Assembly: GCA_031292485.1 (NCBI GenBank)
Contig: JARLHA010000032.1
Coordinates: 1 to 64,000 of the forward strand
Length of the DNA stretch: 64,000 nt
Direction of reading: 5' to 3'
From: Mucilaginibacter sp.
GTDB taxonomy: Bacteria > Bacteroidota > Bacteroidia > Sphingobacteriales > Sphingobacteriaceae
In this document: in pieces, positions 18,389 to 25,840 of the stretch
Numbering within the stretch: position 1 is the stretch's first letter
Layout: each line of letters starts with the position of its first letter
Notes under the pieces: generated by a model
Told to the model about the DNA's origin: nothing
The model's input: the letters and a program-made list of their open reading frames with translations, nothing else
Databases searched by the model: none
Position numbers and translations under genes: made by a program

Positions 18389-18613
18389 ATGACCACTATA
18401 ACTATTCAATTACCTGAAAATGAAACCGGCATCATTACAACTATAAAAGATATAGTTAAAAATGTGAAGGGTGGCCGGATTGATATTGATAGCGAGGATG
18501 ATGGATTTACCGATGGTGAGTTTGAAGCATTAAAAAGGAGCTTAAAGGAAGCATCAATGATTAAAAAAGGTGAACTTAAGCCTTTGTCAATGAATGACCT
18601 TTGGGATGAGTAA
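18389..18613 (+). CDS. RelB-like antitoxin of a type II toxin-antitoxin pair
   Basis: 74 residues, acidic. The N-terminal strand MTTITIQLPENE followed by helices resembles small Bacteroidota antitoxins, and the C-terminal part (FEALKRSLKEASMIKKGELK, then PLSMNDLWDE) resembles the toxin-wrapping tail of RelB-type antitoxins. The call rests mainly on position: the stop codon overlaps the ATG of a RelE/ParE-like reading frame by eight bases, a normal arrangement for such modules. The partner toxin frame is interrupted, so this antitoxin may be an orphan or may neutralise toxins encoded elsewhere. Confidence 0.7.
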   Translation: MTTITIQLPENETGIITTIKDIVKNVKGGRIDIDSEDDGFTDGEFEALKRSLKEASMIKKGELKPLSMNDLWDE

Positions 18614-18959
18614 TACCGTAAAACCTACGCCTGAATTTAAACGGGATTTAAAACCTCTTCTGAAAAAATATAGGACCCTTAAACAAAGTATTTTAAATCT
18701 TGAAAGTGACCTGATTGAAAATTCTTATTTGGCGGAATCATATGGACATGGAATTTATAAAGTCTGAGTCTCTGATGAGAGCAAAGGGAAAGGTAAGAGT
18801 GGTGGATTCAGAGTGCTTTACTATCATCTAAATAATACTAATGAGTGCATAGAAATGCTTTTGTTAAACATATTCGATAAATCTGAAGTGTCAACAATTA
18901 AAAAGATTGATGCTGTCAAGCAATTGAAAGAAATATTAAAGGAGTATTTTACGAAATAA
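18606..18959 (+). pseudogene. RelE/ParE-like toxin interrupted by one in-frame TGA
   Basis: From ATG 18606 the frame runs 117 codons to TAA at 18957, broken only by TGA at 18765-18767 (codon 54). Translation around it is GHGIYKV-stop-VSDESKGKGKSGGFRV. RelE/ParE-family toxins typically read YKIR at this point, followed by the SKGKGKSGG motif, so the stop most likely replaced an Arg CGA codon by a single C-to-T change. The rest, including LLNIFDKSEVSTI near the end, is intact, which suggests a recent lesion. RelE-type toxins cleave mRNA on the ribosome; this copy should be dead unless the TGA is read through. Confidence 0.8.
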
Positions 18960-18976
18960 AGACAATTTAAGTCACA

Positions 18977-19012
18977 CCCTAAGTCAAAAGGGATAATACT
19001 TCAGACTTAGGG
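18977..19012. terminator. Hairpin between the toxin remnant and the aldo/keto reductase (convergent)
   Basis: CCCTAAGTC pairs perfectly with GACTTAGGG across an 18-base loop. The convergent position between gene ends suits a bidirectional terminator, though there is no T-run. It continues into CTTTAGACTACAGACTC (19013-19029), which reaches the reductase stop codon and matches the hairpin at 44863-44928. Confidence 0.45.
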
Positions 19013-19027
19013 CTTTAGACTACAGAC

Positions 19028-20053
19028 TCAGGACTTTACCACCCTGTCCGCTGATTGCCTTTCAACCATCCAGCCGGGGTACTCACGGGGTAATGCACTA
19101 ACTTCATCTATTTTTTGCAAATCGTCCGCGGAAAGTTCAACTTCAGTTGATTTGATATTAGCATTCAACTGATCCACCGTTTTTGCGCCAATAATAGTAC
19201 TGGTAACACCTTTTTGCTGGCGTACCCAAGCCAGGGCAATTTCAGCCACAGAAGCGTTGTGCTGTTTGCCAATCTCTGTGATCACGTCAATAATATCATA
19301 GGTTTTTTCTTTATTGATCGGCGGAAAATCGAAAGTAGCGCGCCGCGAACCTGTAGCCGTGTCTGCATCTCGGGAGTATTTACCACCAAGAAAACCGCCG
19401 GCCAAAGGGCTCCAGGGCATTACGGCCAGGTTTTGGTCAGCAGCAAGCGGTAATATTTCCCGTTCAATATCGCGGCCGGCAAGCGAATAAAAATACTGCA
19501 TGCCCACAAACTTGTTCCAGCCGTGTTTTTCGGCAATGCCCAGGGCTTTCATCACCATCCAGGCAGGCCAGTTGCAAACGGCTACATAACGCACTTTGCC
19601 TGTTAAAACAATATCGTTTAATGATCGCATTATTTCTTCAACCGGCGTTTTTGGATCAACGCCGTGCACATAAAGCACATCTATATGATCCAATTGGAGC
19701 CGCAGAAGGCTTTCGTCAACAGATTGAAAAATATGATAGCGTGATAGACCAACATTGTTCAGGCCATCGCTCATACGGCCACGCACTTTGGTAGCAATTA
19801 CGAGATCGTGGCGGTTTAAACCGAGGTCTTTTAACGATTGGCCAAGGAGTTTTTCCGATTCGCCATAAGAATACACGTTCGCGGTATCAATAAAGTTGAT
19901 GCCAGAGTCCACCACAACTTTCATCAGGTCGTTAACTTCTTTTTGCTGGATACTGCCGATGGCTTCCCAATAACCCTTTCCGCCGAAGGTCATGGTGCCA
20001 AAACACAGTTCGGAAACCACCAGGCCGGTGTTCCCTAAAAAATTGTATTTCAT
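19028..20053 (-). CDS. Aldo/keto reductase
   Basis: 341 residues, a TIM-barrel NADPH-dependent oxidoreductase. The catalytic Asp and Tyr are in FIDTANVYSYGESE (about 54-67), the Lys in VIATKVRGR and the HVDVLYVHG-type strand in LDHIDVLYVHGVDP. Cofactor-binding residues appear near the C-terminus (STIIGAKTVDQLNANI). It resembles the general aldo/keto reductase group of bacteria (YajO-like), whose natural substrates are usually unknown. It is single, and its stop codon overlaps a repeat family of the convergent intergenic region. Confidence 0.93.
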   Translation of the reverse strand: MKYNFLGNTGLVVSELCFGTMTFGGKGYWEAIGSIQQKEVNDLMKVVVDSGINFIDTANVYSYGESEKLLGQSLKDLGLNRHDLVIATKVRGRMSDGLNNVGLSRYHIFQSVDESLLRLQLDHIDVLYVHGVDPKTPVEEIMRSLNDIVLTGKVRYVAVCNWPAWMVMKALGIAEKHGWNKFVGMQYFYSLAGRDIEREILPLAADQNLAVMPWSPLAGGFLGGKYSRDADTATGSRRATFDFPPINKEKTYDIIDVITEIGKQHNASVAEIALAWVRQQKGVTSTIIGAKTVDQLNANIKSTEVELSADDLQKIDEVSALPREYPGWMVERQSADRVVKS

Positions 20054-20386
20054 AAGTTTGATGATTTTTGTTATGAAAGTAAAGTTGAGGTTTTTATTGG
20101 GAAAGGTTGGTCAGGGGAGGGTAAAAAAAGAGCTGACACGAATTTTCAAGAATGAGTTCGAACATTCACGAATAAGAATAGCACGAATTGCAGCGAATAT
20201 AATAGGAGGGGCTGCAACCGAATCAATATTGCAATTTTTTTTATTTAATAGATTGTTTTTAAGTGTAATAACTGGTTAATTAAGGTAATCGGGCAATTAT
20301 CAGTTAAGCTTGTTTTTATCACATTTTAGCCAAACTTTTTTTTGAAACAATTTAACCCAACATGCTTAATTAACCAGTTGAAAAGT
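20054..20386. other. Gene-free stretch upstream of the aldo/keto reductase
   Basis: 333 bases without a supported gene. It includes scattered CACGAAT strings (near 20137, 20167 and 20191), a degenerate pattern of the kind seen between genes in Bacteroidota genomes. I see no palindrome, terminator or RNA gene in it. A short open frame crossing it on the plus strand has no recognisable product. Confidence 0.5.
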
Positions 20387-22324
20387 CTATTTATCCCCCT
20401 TTTTCGTTGTAATAAACACCACGCCATTCTTTGCCTTGTCGCCGTATTTTTTAGTTATTTCGTCGCCTGATTTTACACTCATGCTTTCAATCTGGGCAGC
20501 AGAAAGTTTTTTCAGGTCTTTTTCACTAGCTGCTTTTCCGTCTATCATAATCATTTTAGCGGAAAGGTGCTCGATATTTGTTTCGTTATTGCCATTTGCA
20601 TTGAACGTAAAGGTTTTTCCTGAAAAATTGGTGTAGGTTCTGCCAGTTCCTTTAAAACTATAAGCGATCCGGGGCTTAGCATCAAGTTTTAATTTAGGTG
20701 ATATTGTATAAGCCCCTTTGTCAACTTTTAAATTCAATACCCTTATTGTATCTGGCTCTGCATATGCGTCTGCAATAAGCACCGGCTCCCCGGTAACGAA
20801 AGCCAGGGTGTCGCTTTTTAACCTGAGTGAAGGGGATTTCTTCGCCCTCAATTTATAAACTTTAGGTGCTGATTCAACAATAACTGCATCTGACCCGGTA
20901 GTATTAGAAGATCCTGTGCTTAAGGTTGCGCCGCTGTTGTTGCTATCCCATGACGAGTTGGTAACAGCCATTGAGCCATTGCCCGCCACCGCAAGTTTAG
21001 CCATGTGATTTAACTTGTCAATTCTTTCTTTCAGTTTTTTACCTGTGTCCGAATCGTCTGTTGTTACAAATAATACGCTATGTTTATTATGGGTTTCGCT
21101 TAACAGTGAATTGGCATCTTCAGCAGATAGCAGGTCAACACTTATAATATGATCGGGATCAAGCGCCTTAAAATTAGCCTTTGTCGATTTTACACCATTT
21201 ATTACGTATTTCAATGAATCGGTAGGCTGGCTGGTGCTGAGGAAGAAGCCGCCATTTCGTAAGGTGTCCAAATCTTTATTTGTTATTGAAATGATATTGT
21301 TACTGGTTTTGCTGTTTGCATGCATCGAGGGGGGTATTGCGATTTTTGCGACGCTGTTACCGGCGCCAATAGCTGACTTGATTTCAGCGGCCACTATTTT
21401 ACCAACATTACCGCTCTTTTTGATCAGAGCCGCCTTTGATATACCAAAAACGAGTAGTAAAGCAACTACTGCAGGCACTAAAAATGCATAGCGTGTCAGG
21501 TTAATTTTCGAAGATCTTTTTGAGTTCATCATGATGATTCTTTTTTTAATGGTTGAAATATTAAAGTGATTAACAATTCCCTGTGGAGCCGCCGAAAAAC
21601 TTACGTTTACCAGGCTATACTGGTATTGTTTTGTGTCGACGCCCTTATTTAGTATTTTTCTGTCGGTAATAAACTCAATATTTTCCCGTATCGCTTTTTT
21701 AATCAGCCAGATTCCCGGGTTAAACCAATAGAAAATAGCACTTAATTCGCCCAGAAGGATATCCAGGGTATGTAATTCGCTAACATGAACCTGTTCATGC
21801 AGCAGGATGGAGGGCAAGTCGGTTGCTTTATGCATTTCGGGATTGATATAGATGTTTTTCCAGAATGAAAACGGCCCCGAGTTTCCCTTGATGATTCTTA
21901 CCTCGTGCCCATTGATTTGGCCGGCTTTTGATTTGCGGTAAATCCTGAACAATGATATAAACTGGATAAACAACCTTATTGCAAGCACTGTTGCGCCCAA
22001 CCAGAAAACGATGCTGGCCCATTGCCAATAATCGGGTTTGTAAAGAGGCTTTATTAAGTGTTTTGCGGGTGCCTGCAGGTTATAAACTATGGTTTGTACA
22101 GGGTTGGCGATATCGCGGTGTTGCTCAAAAAAACCGGAAAGGTTAATCTTTGGGTAAACTGATGCAAATAATATCGCTGTTACCAGGTAAATACGGTTGA
22201 GCGTATAAAAGGTAAGTTGCCGCAGCACCAAATAATAGCCTGCACAAAAAACCAGCAGCGCTATATTCACTTTTAGTAAAAAAACAAATAATCCGGGCAT
22301 GGCTTTAGGGTTTATGGTTTTCAA
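20387..22324 (-). CDS. BlaR1/MecR1-type M56 membrane metallopeptidase with plug-like C-terminal modules
   Basis: 645 residues. The N-terminal ~310 residues hold four membrane spans around a zinc protease site, HEQVH (H176-H180), typical of family M56 sensors that cut or release BlaI repressors. The periplasmic part carries two repeats that look like the SusC plug signature: YVINGV to LLSAEDANSLL, and MIMIDGKAASEKDLKKLSAA to YGDKAKNGVVFITTKKGDK. This plug-like tail is known on some Bacteroidota M56 proteins, and its purpose is unclear. The gene overlaps the upstream BlaI-like regulator by 20 bases, so the two form one sensor-repressor operon. What it senses is unknown; beta-lactam sensing should not be assumed. 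Confidence 0.88.
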   Translation of the reverse strand: MKTINPKAMPGLFVFLLKVNIALLVFCAGYYLVLRQLTFYTLNRIYLVTAILFASVYPKINLSGFFEQHRDIANPVQTIVYNLQAPAKHLIKPLYKPDYWQWASIVFWLGATVLAIRLFIQFISLFRIYRKSKAGQINGHEVRIIKGNSGPFSFWKNIYINPEMHKATDLPSILLHEQVHVSELHTLDILLGELSAIFYWFNPGIWLIKKAIRENIEFITDRKILNKGVDTKQYQYSLVNVSFSAAPQGIVNHFNISTIKKRIIMMNSKRSSKINLTRYAFLVPAVVALLLVFGISKAALIKKSGNVGKIVAAEIKSAIGAGNSVAKIAIPPSMHANSKTSNNIISITNKDLDTLRNGGFFLSTSQPTDSLKYVINGVKSTKANFKALDPDHIISVDLLSAEDANSLLSETHNKHSVLFVTTDDSDTGKKLKERIDKLNHMAKLAVAGNGSMAVTNSSWDSNNSGATLSTGSSNTTGSDAVIVESAPKVYKLRAKKSPSLRLKSDTLAFVTGEPVLIADAYAEPDTIRVLNLKVDKGAYTISPKLKLDAKPRIAYSFKGTGRTYTNFSGKTFTFNANGNNETNIEHLSAKMIMIDGKAASEKDLKKLSAAQIESMSVKSGDEITKKYGDKAKNGVVFITTKKGDK

Positions 22325-22667
22325 TCAGGTTAATGATCTCTTTAAGGTCCCCGGCGCTAATTTTTTTTTCTTTGGCAAAAAATGTTACCAGGTCTTTATA
22401 GGAGTTTTGAAAATAATCGTTTACAAAACCGCTCATAAATTTCTTTTTGTATTCCTGCTCATTGATTGCAGGGGTATACCTGAAAGAGTTTCCCATTTTC
22501 TCGGCGGTCAAAAAACCTTTTTTTTCAAGGTTCTTTATAGTCGATGCCAGGGTGGTATAGGGCGGCCTGGGTTCGCTAAGCTGGTCGAGGAAATCTTTAA
22601 TAAAACCAGTGCCCGTTTGCCATACCGCCTGCATGGCTTCTTCCTCTTGAATTGATAATTTCTCCAT
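22305..22667 (-). CDS. BlaI/MecI-family transcriptional repressor
   Basis: 120 residues from the ATG at 22667. A longer frame upstream to 22715 would run through the operator, so the short start is preferred. The winged helix is clear: LSIQEEEAMQAVWQTGTGFI, PPYTTLASTIKNLEKKGFL, then RYTPAINEQEYKK. The C-terminal helical part should dimerise. It overlaps the M56 protease gene by 20 bases, as in bla/mec pairs where the protease relieves repression. Two TACGA-N5-TCGTA palindromes lie directly upstream, so it most likely represses itself. Confidence 0.92.
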   Translation of the reverse strand: MEKLSIQEEEAMQAVWQTGTGFIKDFLDQLSEPRPPYTTLASTIKNLEKKGFLTAEKMGNSFRYTPAINEQEYKKKFMSGFVNDYFQNSYKDLVTFFAKEKKISAGDLKEIINLIENHKP

Positions 22668-22670
22668 CTG

Positions 22671-22706
22671 TTTACGATTATTTCGTAAATCTACGAATAT
22701 ATCGTA
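22671..22706. promoter_or_regulatory. Double operator for the BlaI-like repressor
   Basis: Two palindromes with the same layout: TTTACGA-N5-TCGTAAA at 22671-22689 (perfect 7-bp arms) and TACGA-N5-TCGTA at 22692-22706 (perfect 5-bp arms), centres 19 bases apart, so almost two helical turns. They begin 3 bases upstream of the repressor ATG. Family knowledge says BlaI/MecI dimers bind such dyads cooperatively; the binding here is inferred. Confidence 0.75.
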
Positions 22707-22842
22707 ATAAACCAAATTTATTTTAAAAAGTATAATTATTGTTACATTCGGTTGCGATATAAACTAACTTTTGTATTAATAGCGGACGGGCTTGGAACAT
22801 TCGCCGGAATAAATTAATTTAGTTGACTAAAATCACAACTCT

Positions 22843-23328
22843 ATGTTAATCAACCGAAAAATTTTGGCTACGCTGGTTATTACATCTGTAATATCTGTTG
22901 TAGCATTAACCTCCATGGCACCCCAACAGGAGAAGGAAGGGTTTAAAAATGTAAAAGTATTACCCAAAAGCCTTACAGACCAGCAATTGCATGGCGTTAT
23001 GCGCGAATGGTCAATGTCATTAGGGGTGCGATGCAATTTTTGCCATGCGCCTAATGCAGAGGGTAAAGGCCTGGATTTTGCCAGCGACGCCAAGCCTGAA
23101 AAGAAAATGGCCCGGGGTATGTATAAAATGATGAGTAAAATCAATAAGAAATTTTTTGAAGCACAAAAGGATTCGTTGGGAATGATGATGCGGTCGGGCG
23201 TAAATTGCTATACCTGCCACAGAGGAGAATCCCATCCCGAAACTAAACTTCCTGAAATGAAAAGACCCGGTCCGGGCGGACCCGGCGGTCCCGGCCCTGG
23301 TGGTCCCGCCGGCCCTGAGAAACATTAA
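22843..23328 (+). CDS. Exported di-haem c-type cytochrome, photosynthetic reaction-centre cytochrome-like
   Basis: 161 residues. A signal-anchor segment (ILATLVITSVISVVALTSM) precedes two CxxCH haem sites, CNFCH (about 65) and CYTCH (about 125), with MARGMYKMMSKIN between them. This matches the CYTO_C family related to the photosynthetic reaction-centre cytochrome subunit, found in many non-phototrophs. Met residues nearby may be axial ligands. The last ~20 residues are a Gly/Pro collagen-like tail (GPGGPGGPGPGGP). It is divergent from the BlaI-like operon, with 175 bases between starts, so shared control is possible but not shown. A terminator follows. Confidence 0.88.
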   Translation: MLINRKILATLVITSVISVVALTSMAPQQEKEGFKNVKVLPKSLTDQQLHGVMREWSMSLGVRCNFCHAPNAEGKGLDFASDAKPEKKMARGMYKMMSKINKKFFEAQKDSLGMMMRSGVNCYTCHRGESHPETKLPEMKRPGPGGPGGPGPGGPAGPEKH

Positions 23329-23344
23329 TAATAGTAATAATAAG

Positions 23345-23374
23345 CACCCTGCAGCCAAATACTCAGGGTGTTTT
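23345..23374 (+). terminator. Rho-independent terminator after the cytochrome gene
   Basis: CACCCTG pairs with CAGGGTG around a 12-base loop, followed by TTTT. It lies between the cytochrome stop and the acetyltransferase start, so the two are probably separate transcripts. Confidence 0.75.
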
Positions 23375-23381
23375 ACTTTAT

Positions 23382-23915
23382 ATGATTATGGCAACAAACG
23401 AAATAAAGCTACGTGATGCACGCGAAGATGACCTTGAGGCTATTTTGGATATTTACAATGATGTTATTATCAATACAACCGCTGTTTATAGCGAAAAACC
23501 ACATACCCTGCAAATGCGCACTCAATGGTACCATGAAAGGGTGACTAATAATTTTCCGGTGTATGTAGCTGAAGCAGAGGGGAAAATAGCAGGGTTTAGC
23601 AGTTTTGGCCATTTCAGGGCCTGGCCATGTTATCGCTATACGGTAGAAGTATCAGTTTATGTGGAACAATCGTCGAGAGGAAAGGGGATCAGCAAAATAT
23701 TGACCCGCGCTTTAATTGAACGGGCGAATGCGATGAATATACACGCAATTATAGCAGGAATCAGTGCAGATAACGAAATCAGCATCAAGCTTCACCAATC
23801 CTTTGGTTTTAAGGAGGTAGCAAACTTTAAAGAAGTTGGGTATAAATTTGGCCGTTGGCTCGACCTTAAGTTTTTTGAGTTATTAATAGATAATAATCCG
23901 GGGCCTATTTTTTAA
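23382..23915 (+). CDS. GNAT-family N-acetyltransferase, phosphinothricin acetyltransferase-like
   Basis: 177 residues. The GNAT core shows the acetyl-CoA loop in VEQSSRGKGISKILTRALIE (about 105-124), with EVSVYV before it and IIAGISADNEISIKLHQSFGF after it, a layout typical of the phosphinothricin/L-amino acid N-acyltransferase subgroup, which often acts on L-methionine sulfoximine-like compounds. Substrate is not determined. A second ATG two codons on (23388) is an equal start candidate. Its 3' end overlaps a small convergent membrane-protein gene by 11 bases. Confidence 0.9.
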   Translation: MIMATNEIKLRDAREDDLEAILDIYNDVIINTTAVYSEKPHTLQMRTQWYHERVTNNFPVYVAEAEGKIAGFSSFGHFRAWPCYRYTVEVSVYVEQSSRGKGISKILTRALIERANAMNIHAIIAGISADNEISIKLHQSFGFKEVANFKEVGYKFGRWLDLKFFELLIDNNPGPIF

Positions 23916-24099
23916 TGGTCTTTTTAAGGTATTTATTATACAAATATTCAGCATATCCTACACTGATGTAGTCTGGGAATTTCCAGTTAGGGAAATAGGT
24001 CCTTTTTAGGTATTTAATATAGCTAAAGAATAAAACTCCGATAAATAGAAATACTGCCAGAGCGAAAAGAATTTTAGCAAATAAAATTAAAGTATCCAT
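23905..24099 (-). CDS. Small single-span membrane protein, unknown function
   Basis: 64 residues. One membrane span (LFAKILFALAVFLFIGVLFF, about 5-24) is followed by a basic, aromatic cytoplasmic tail (KYLKRTYFPNWKFPDYISVG). The frame is convincing because of the clear hydrophobic span, the ATG at 24099 and the normal codon use. It overlaps the acetyltransferase 3' end by 11 bases on the other strand. I do not recognise a family. Confidence 0.6.
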   Translation of the reverse strand: MDTLILFAKILFALAVFLFIGVLFFSYIKYLKRTYFPNWKFPDYISVGYAEYLYNKYLKKTIKK

Positions 24100-24261
24100 G
24101 CGGTTTGCTTTTTTGAGTGTTTTACGACAACAGTGTGGATATAGTTGCAGTTATTTTAATTTTGATGAGAAATATTTATGGCGGAATTAAATTGGTTTGA
24201 TAAATTGCTGATATCCAGTTATTAACACTAAGTATAACGAAACCGCCTGCTCGTACAGCAA

Positions 24262-24322
24262 TATCTTTGTTTTCTATTGCGGGTTTAAGCACTTTAACTT
24301 TCCGCCTAATCCATTACATTTG
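24262..24322 (+). promoter_or_regulatory. Two candidate -7 boxes upstream of accC
   Basis: TATCTTTG (24262-24269) and TACATTTG (24315-24322) both fit TAnnTTTG, and both are followed by TTTTCTAT and then a G within a few bases, so a ~17-base string is repeated. The second box ends 6 bases before the ATG at 24329, so a transcript from it would be nearly leaderless. Confidence 0.4.
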
Positions 24323-24328
24323 TTTTCT

Positions 24329-25810
24329 ATGCAAAAAATTCTTGTTGCCAACCGGGGCGAAATAGCTTTAAGGGTAATGCGCTCGGCGCGCGAAATGGGT
24401 ATAAAAACCGTTGCTGTATATTCAGATGCCGACCGTGACGCGCTGCATGTCCGTTATGCTGATGAAGCGGTTCATATAGGCGAAGCGCCTTCGGCCAAAT
24501 CATACCTGGTGGGCGAAAAGATCATAGCGGCCTGTAAAAAAACAGGGGCAGAAGCGATACACCCCGGATATGGATTTTTGAGTGAGAACGCGGCTTTTGC
24601 ACGTCAGGTGAGGGAAGCGGGACTGATTTTGATAGGCCCTTCGCCTGAGGCCATGGAAATAATGGGTAACAAGCTTTCAGCAAAAGCAGCGGCTTTGAAA
24701 TACAATATCCCGATGGTTCCGGGAACTGAAGAAGCTATTACGGATATCGAAGAAGCCAAACAGCGGGCCGTTGAAGTGGGTTTCCCGATCCTGATAAAGG
24801 CGGCAGCAGGCGGCGGCGGTAAAGGCATGCGGATAGTGGATTCCGCAGCTGATTTTGAAGAACAAATGGCTTTAGCGGTCTCTGAAGCGACGTCGGCTTT
24901 TGGTGACGGTTCCGTTTTTATTGAACGGTATGTTTCATCTCCAAGACATATCGAGATACAAGTTCTTGGTGATAGTCACGGTAATATACTGCACCTTTTT
25001 GAACGGGATTGCTCGGTACAACGCCGCCACCAGAAAGTAATTGAAGAGGCACCGTCATCCGTATTAACGCCTGAAATCAGGCAGCAAATGGGTAAATGCG
25101 CGGTAGATGTGGCCCGTTCGGTTAACTATACGGGGGCGGGAACTGTTGAGTTCATCATGGACGAGCAGCTGAACTTTTATTTTTTAGAAATGAACACCCG
25201 CTTGCAGGTAGAGCATCCGGTAACAGAACTGATCACCGGGATCGACCTGGTGAAAGAGCAGATCCGTATCGCCAGGGGGGAAGCCATTAGCTTTAACCAG
25301 GAGGATCTGGAAATAAAGGGTCATGCTATCGAACTGCGCGTTTATGCGGAAGATCCGGATAATAATTTTTTGCCTGATATTGGCACCCTGCAAACTTATA
25401 TCACCCCAAAAGGACCAGGTGTTAGGGTTGACGATGGCTTTGAGCAGGGGATGGACATCCCTATTTATTACGACCCGATGATTGCCAAACTGATAACCTA
25501 TGGAAAAGACAGGACCGAGGCGATCGAACGGATGCTCCGCGCAATTAACGAGTATAATATAACCGGTATCACCACGACCCTCGGGTTCGGGAAATTTGTA
25601 ATGCAGCACGAAGCTTTTACTTCCGGAAACTTTGATACACATTTTGTACAGAAATATTTCGTACAGGGATCGCTGCAGAACAGTAAAGATGATGAAGCGA
25701 TGATAGCGGCGCTTATAATGGAAAAGCTTTTAAGTGAAAAAAAAGTATATACGGTTGAAGTTATTGGGGATGATTTAAGAAATTGGGTGAAAAACAGGAA
25801 AGAATTTTAA
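24329..25810 (+). CDS. accC: Biotin carboxylase subunit of acetyl-CoA (or propionyl-CoA) carboxylase
   Basis: 493 residues from ATG 24329 (MQKILVANRGEIALRVMRSA); a TTG three codons earlier is less likely. It carboxylates the biotin carrier protein using ATP and bicarbonate, the first step of fatty acid synthesis. Signatures: the Gly-rich ATP loop AAGGGGKGMR (about 165), ERDCSVQRRHQKVIEEAP, EMNTRLQVEHPVTE and RVYAEDP. The ~45-residue tail beyond the E. coli length is common in Bacteroidota. No carrier (accB) or carboxyltransferase gene lies next to it, so it acts with partners encoded elsewhere. Confidence 0.96.
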   Translation: MQKILVANRGEIALRVMRSAREMGIKTVAVYSDADRDALHVRYADEAVHIGEAPSAKSYLVGEKIIAACKKTGAEAIHPGYGFLSENAAFARQVREAGLILIGPSPEAMEIMGNKLSAKAAALKYNIPMVPGTEEAITDIEEAKQRAVEVGFPILIKAAAGGGGKGMRIVDSAADFEEQMALAVSEATSAFGDGSVFIERYVSSPRHIEIQVLGDSHGNILHLFERDCSVQRRHQKVIEEAPSSVLTPEIRQQMGKCAVDVARSVNYTGAGTVEFIMDEQLNFYFLEMNTRLQVEHPVTELITGIDLVKEQIRIARGEAISFNQEDLEIKGHAIELRVYAEDPDNNFLPDIGTLQTYITPKGPGVRVDDGFEQGMDIPIYYDPMIAKLITYGKDRTEAIERMLRAINEYNITGITTTLGFGKFVMQHEAFTSGNFDTHFVQKYFVQGSLQNSKDDEAMIAALIMEKLLSEKKVYTVEVIGDDLRNWVKNRKEF

Positions 25811-25840
25811 TTCAGTGAAATAGGTTATTTCGCGGAATTG

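Noticed and set aside
18765..18767. TGA in the toxin read as selenocysteine or by programmed read-through
   Set aside because: No SECIS-like hairpin follows, and RelE-type toxins have Arg at this position, so a nonsense mutation is simpler.
19992..20279. Plus-strand frame of 95 codons crossing the aldo/keto reductase start region
   Set aside because: It overlaps the real gene's start, and the rest translates low-complexity CACGAAT text. No family resemblance.
20387..22715. Beta-lactamase resistance module
   Set aside because: The regulator and protease pair is of the bla/mec type, but no beta-lactamase or altered penicillin-binding protein gene is near, so I did not claim resistance.
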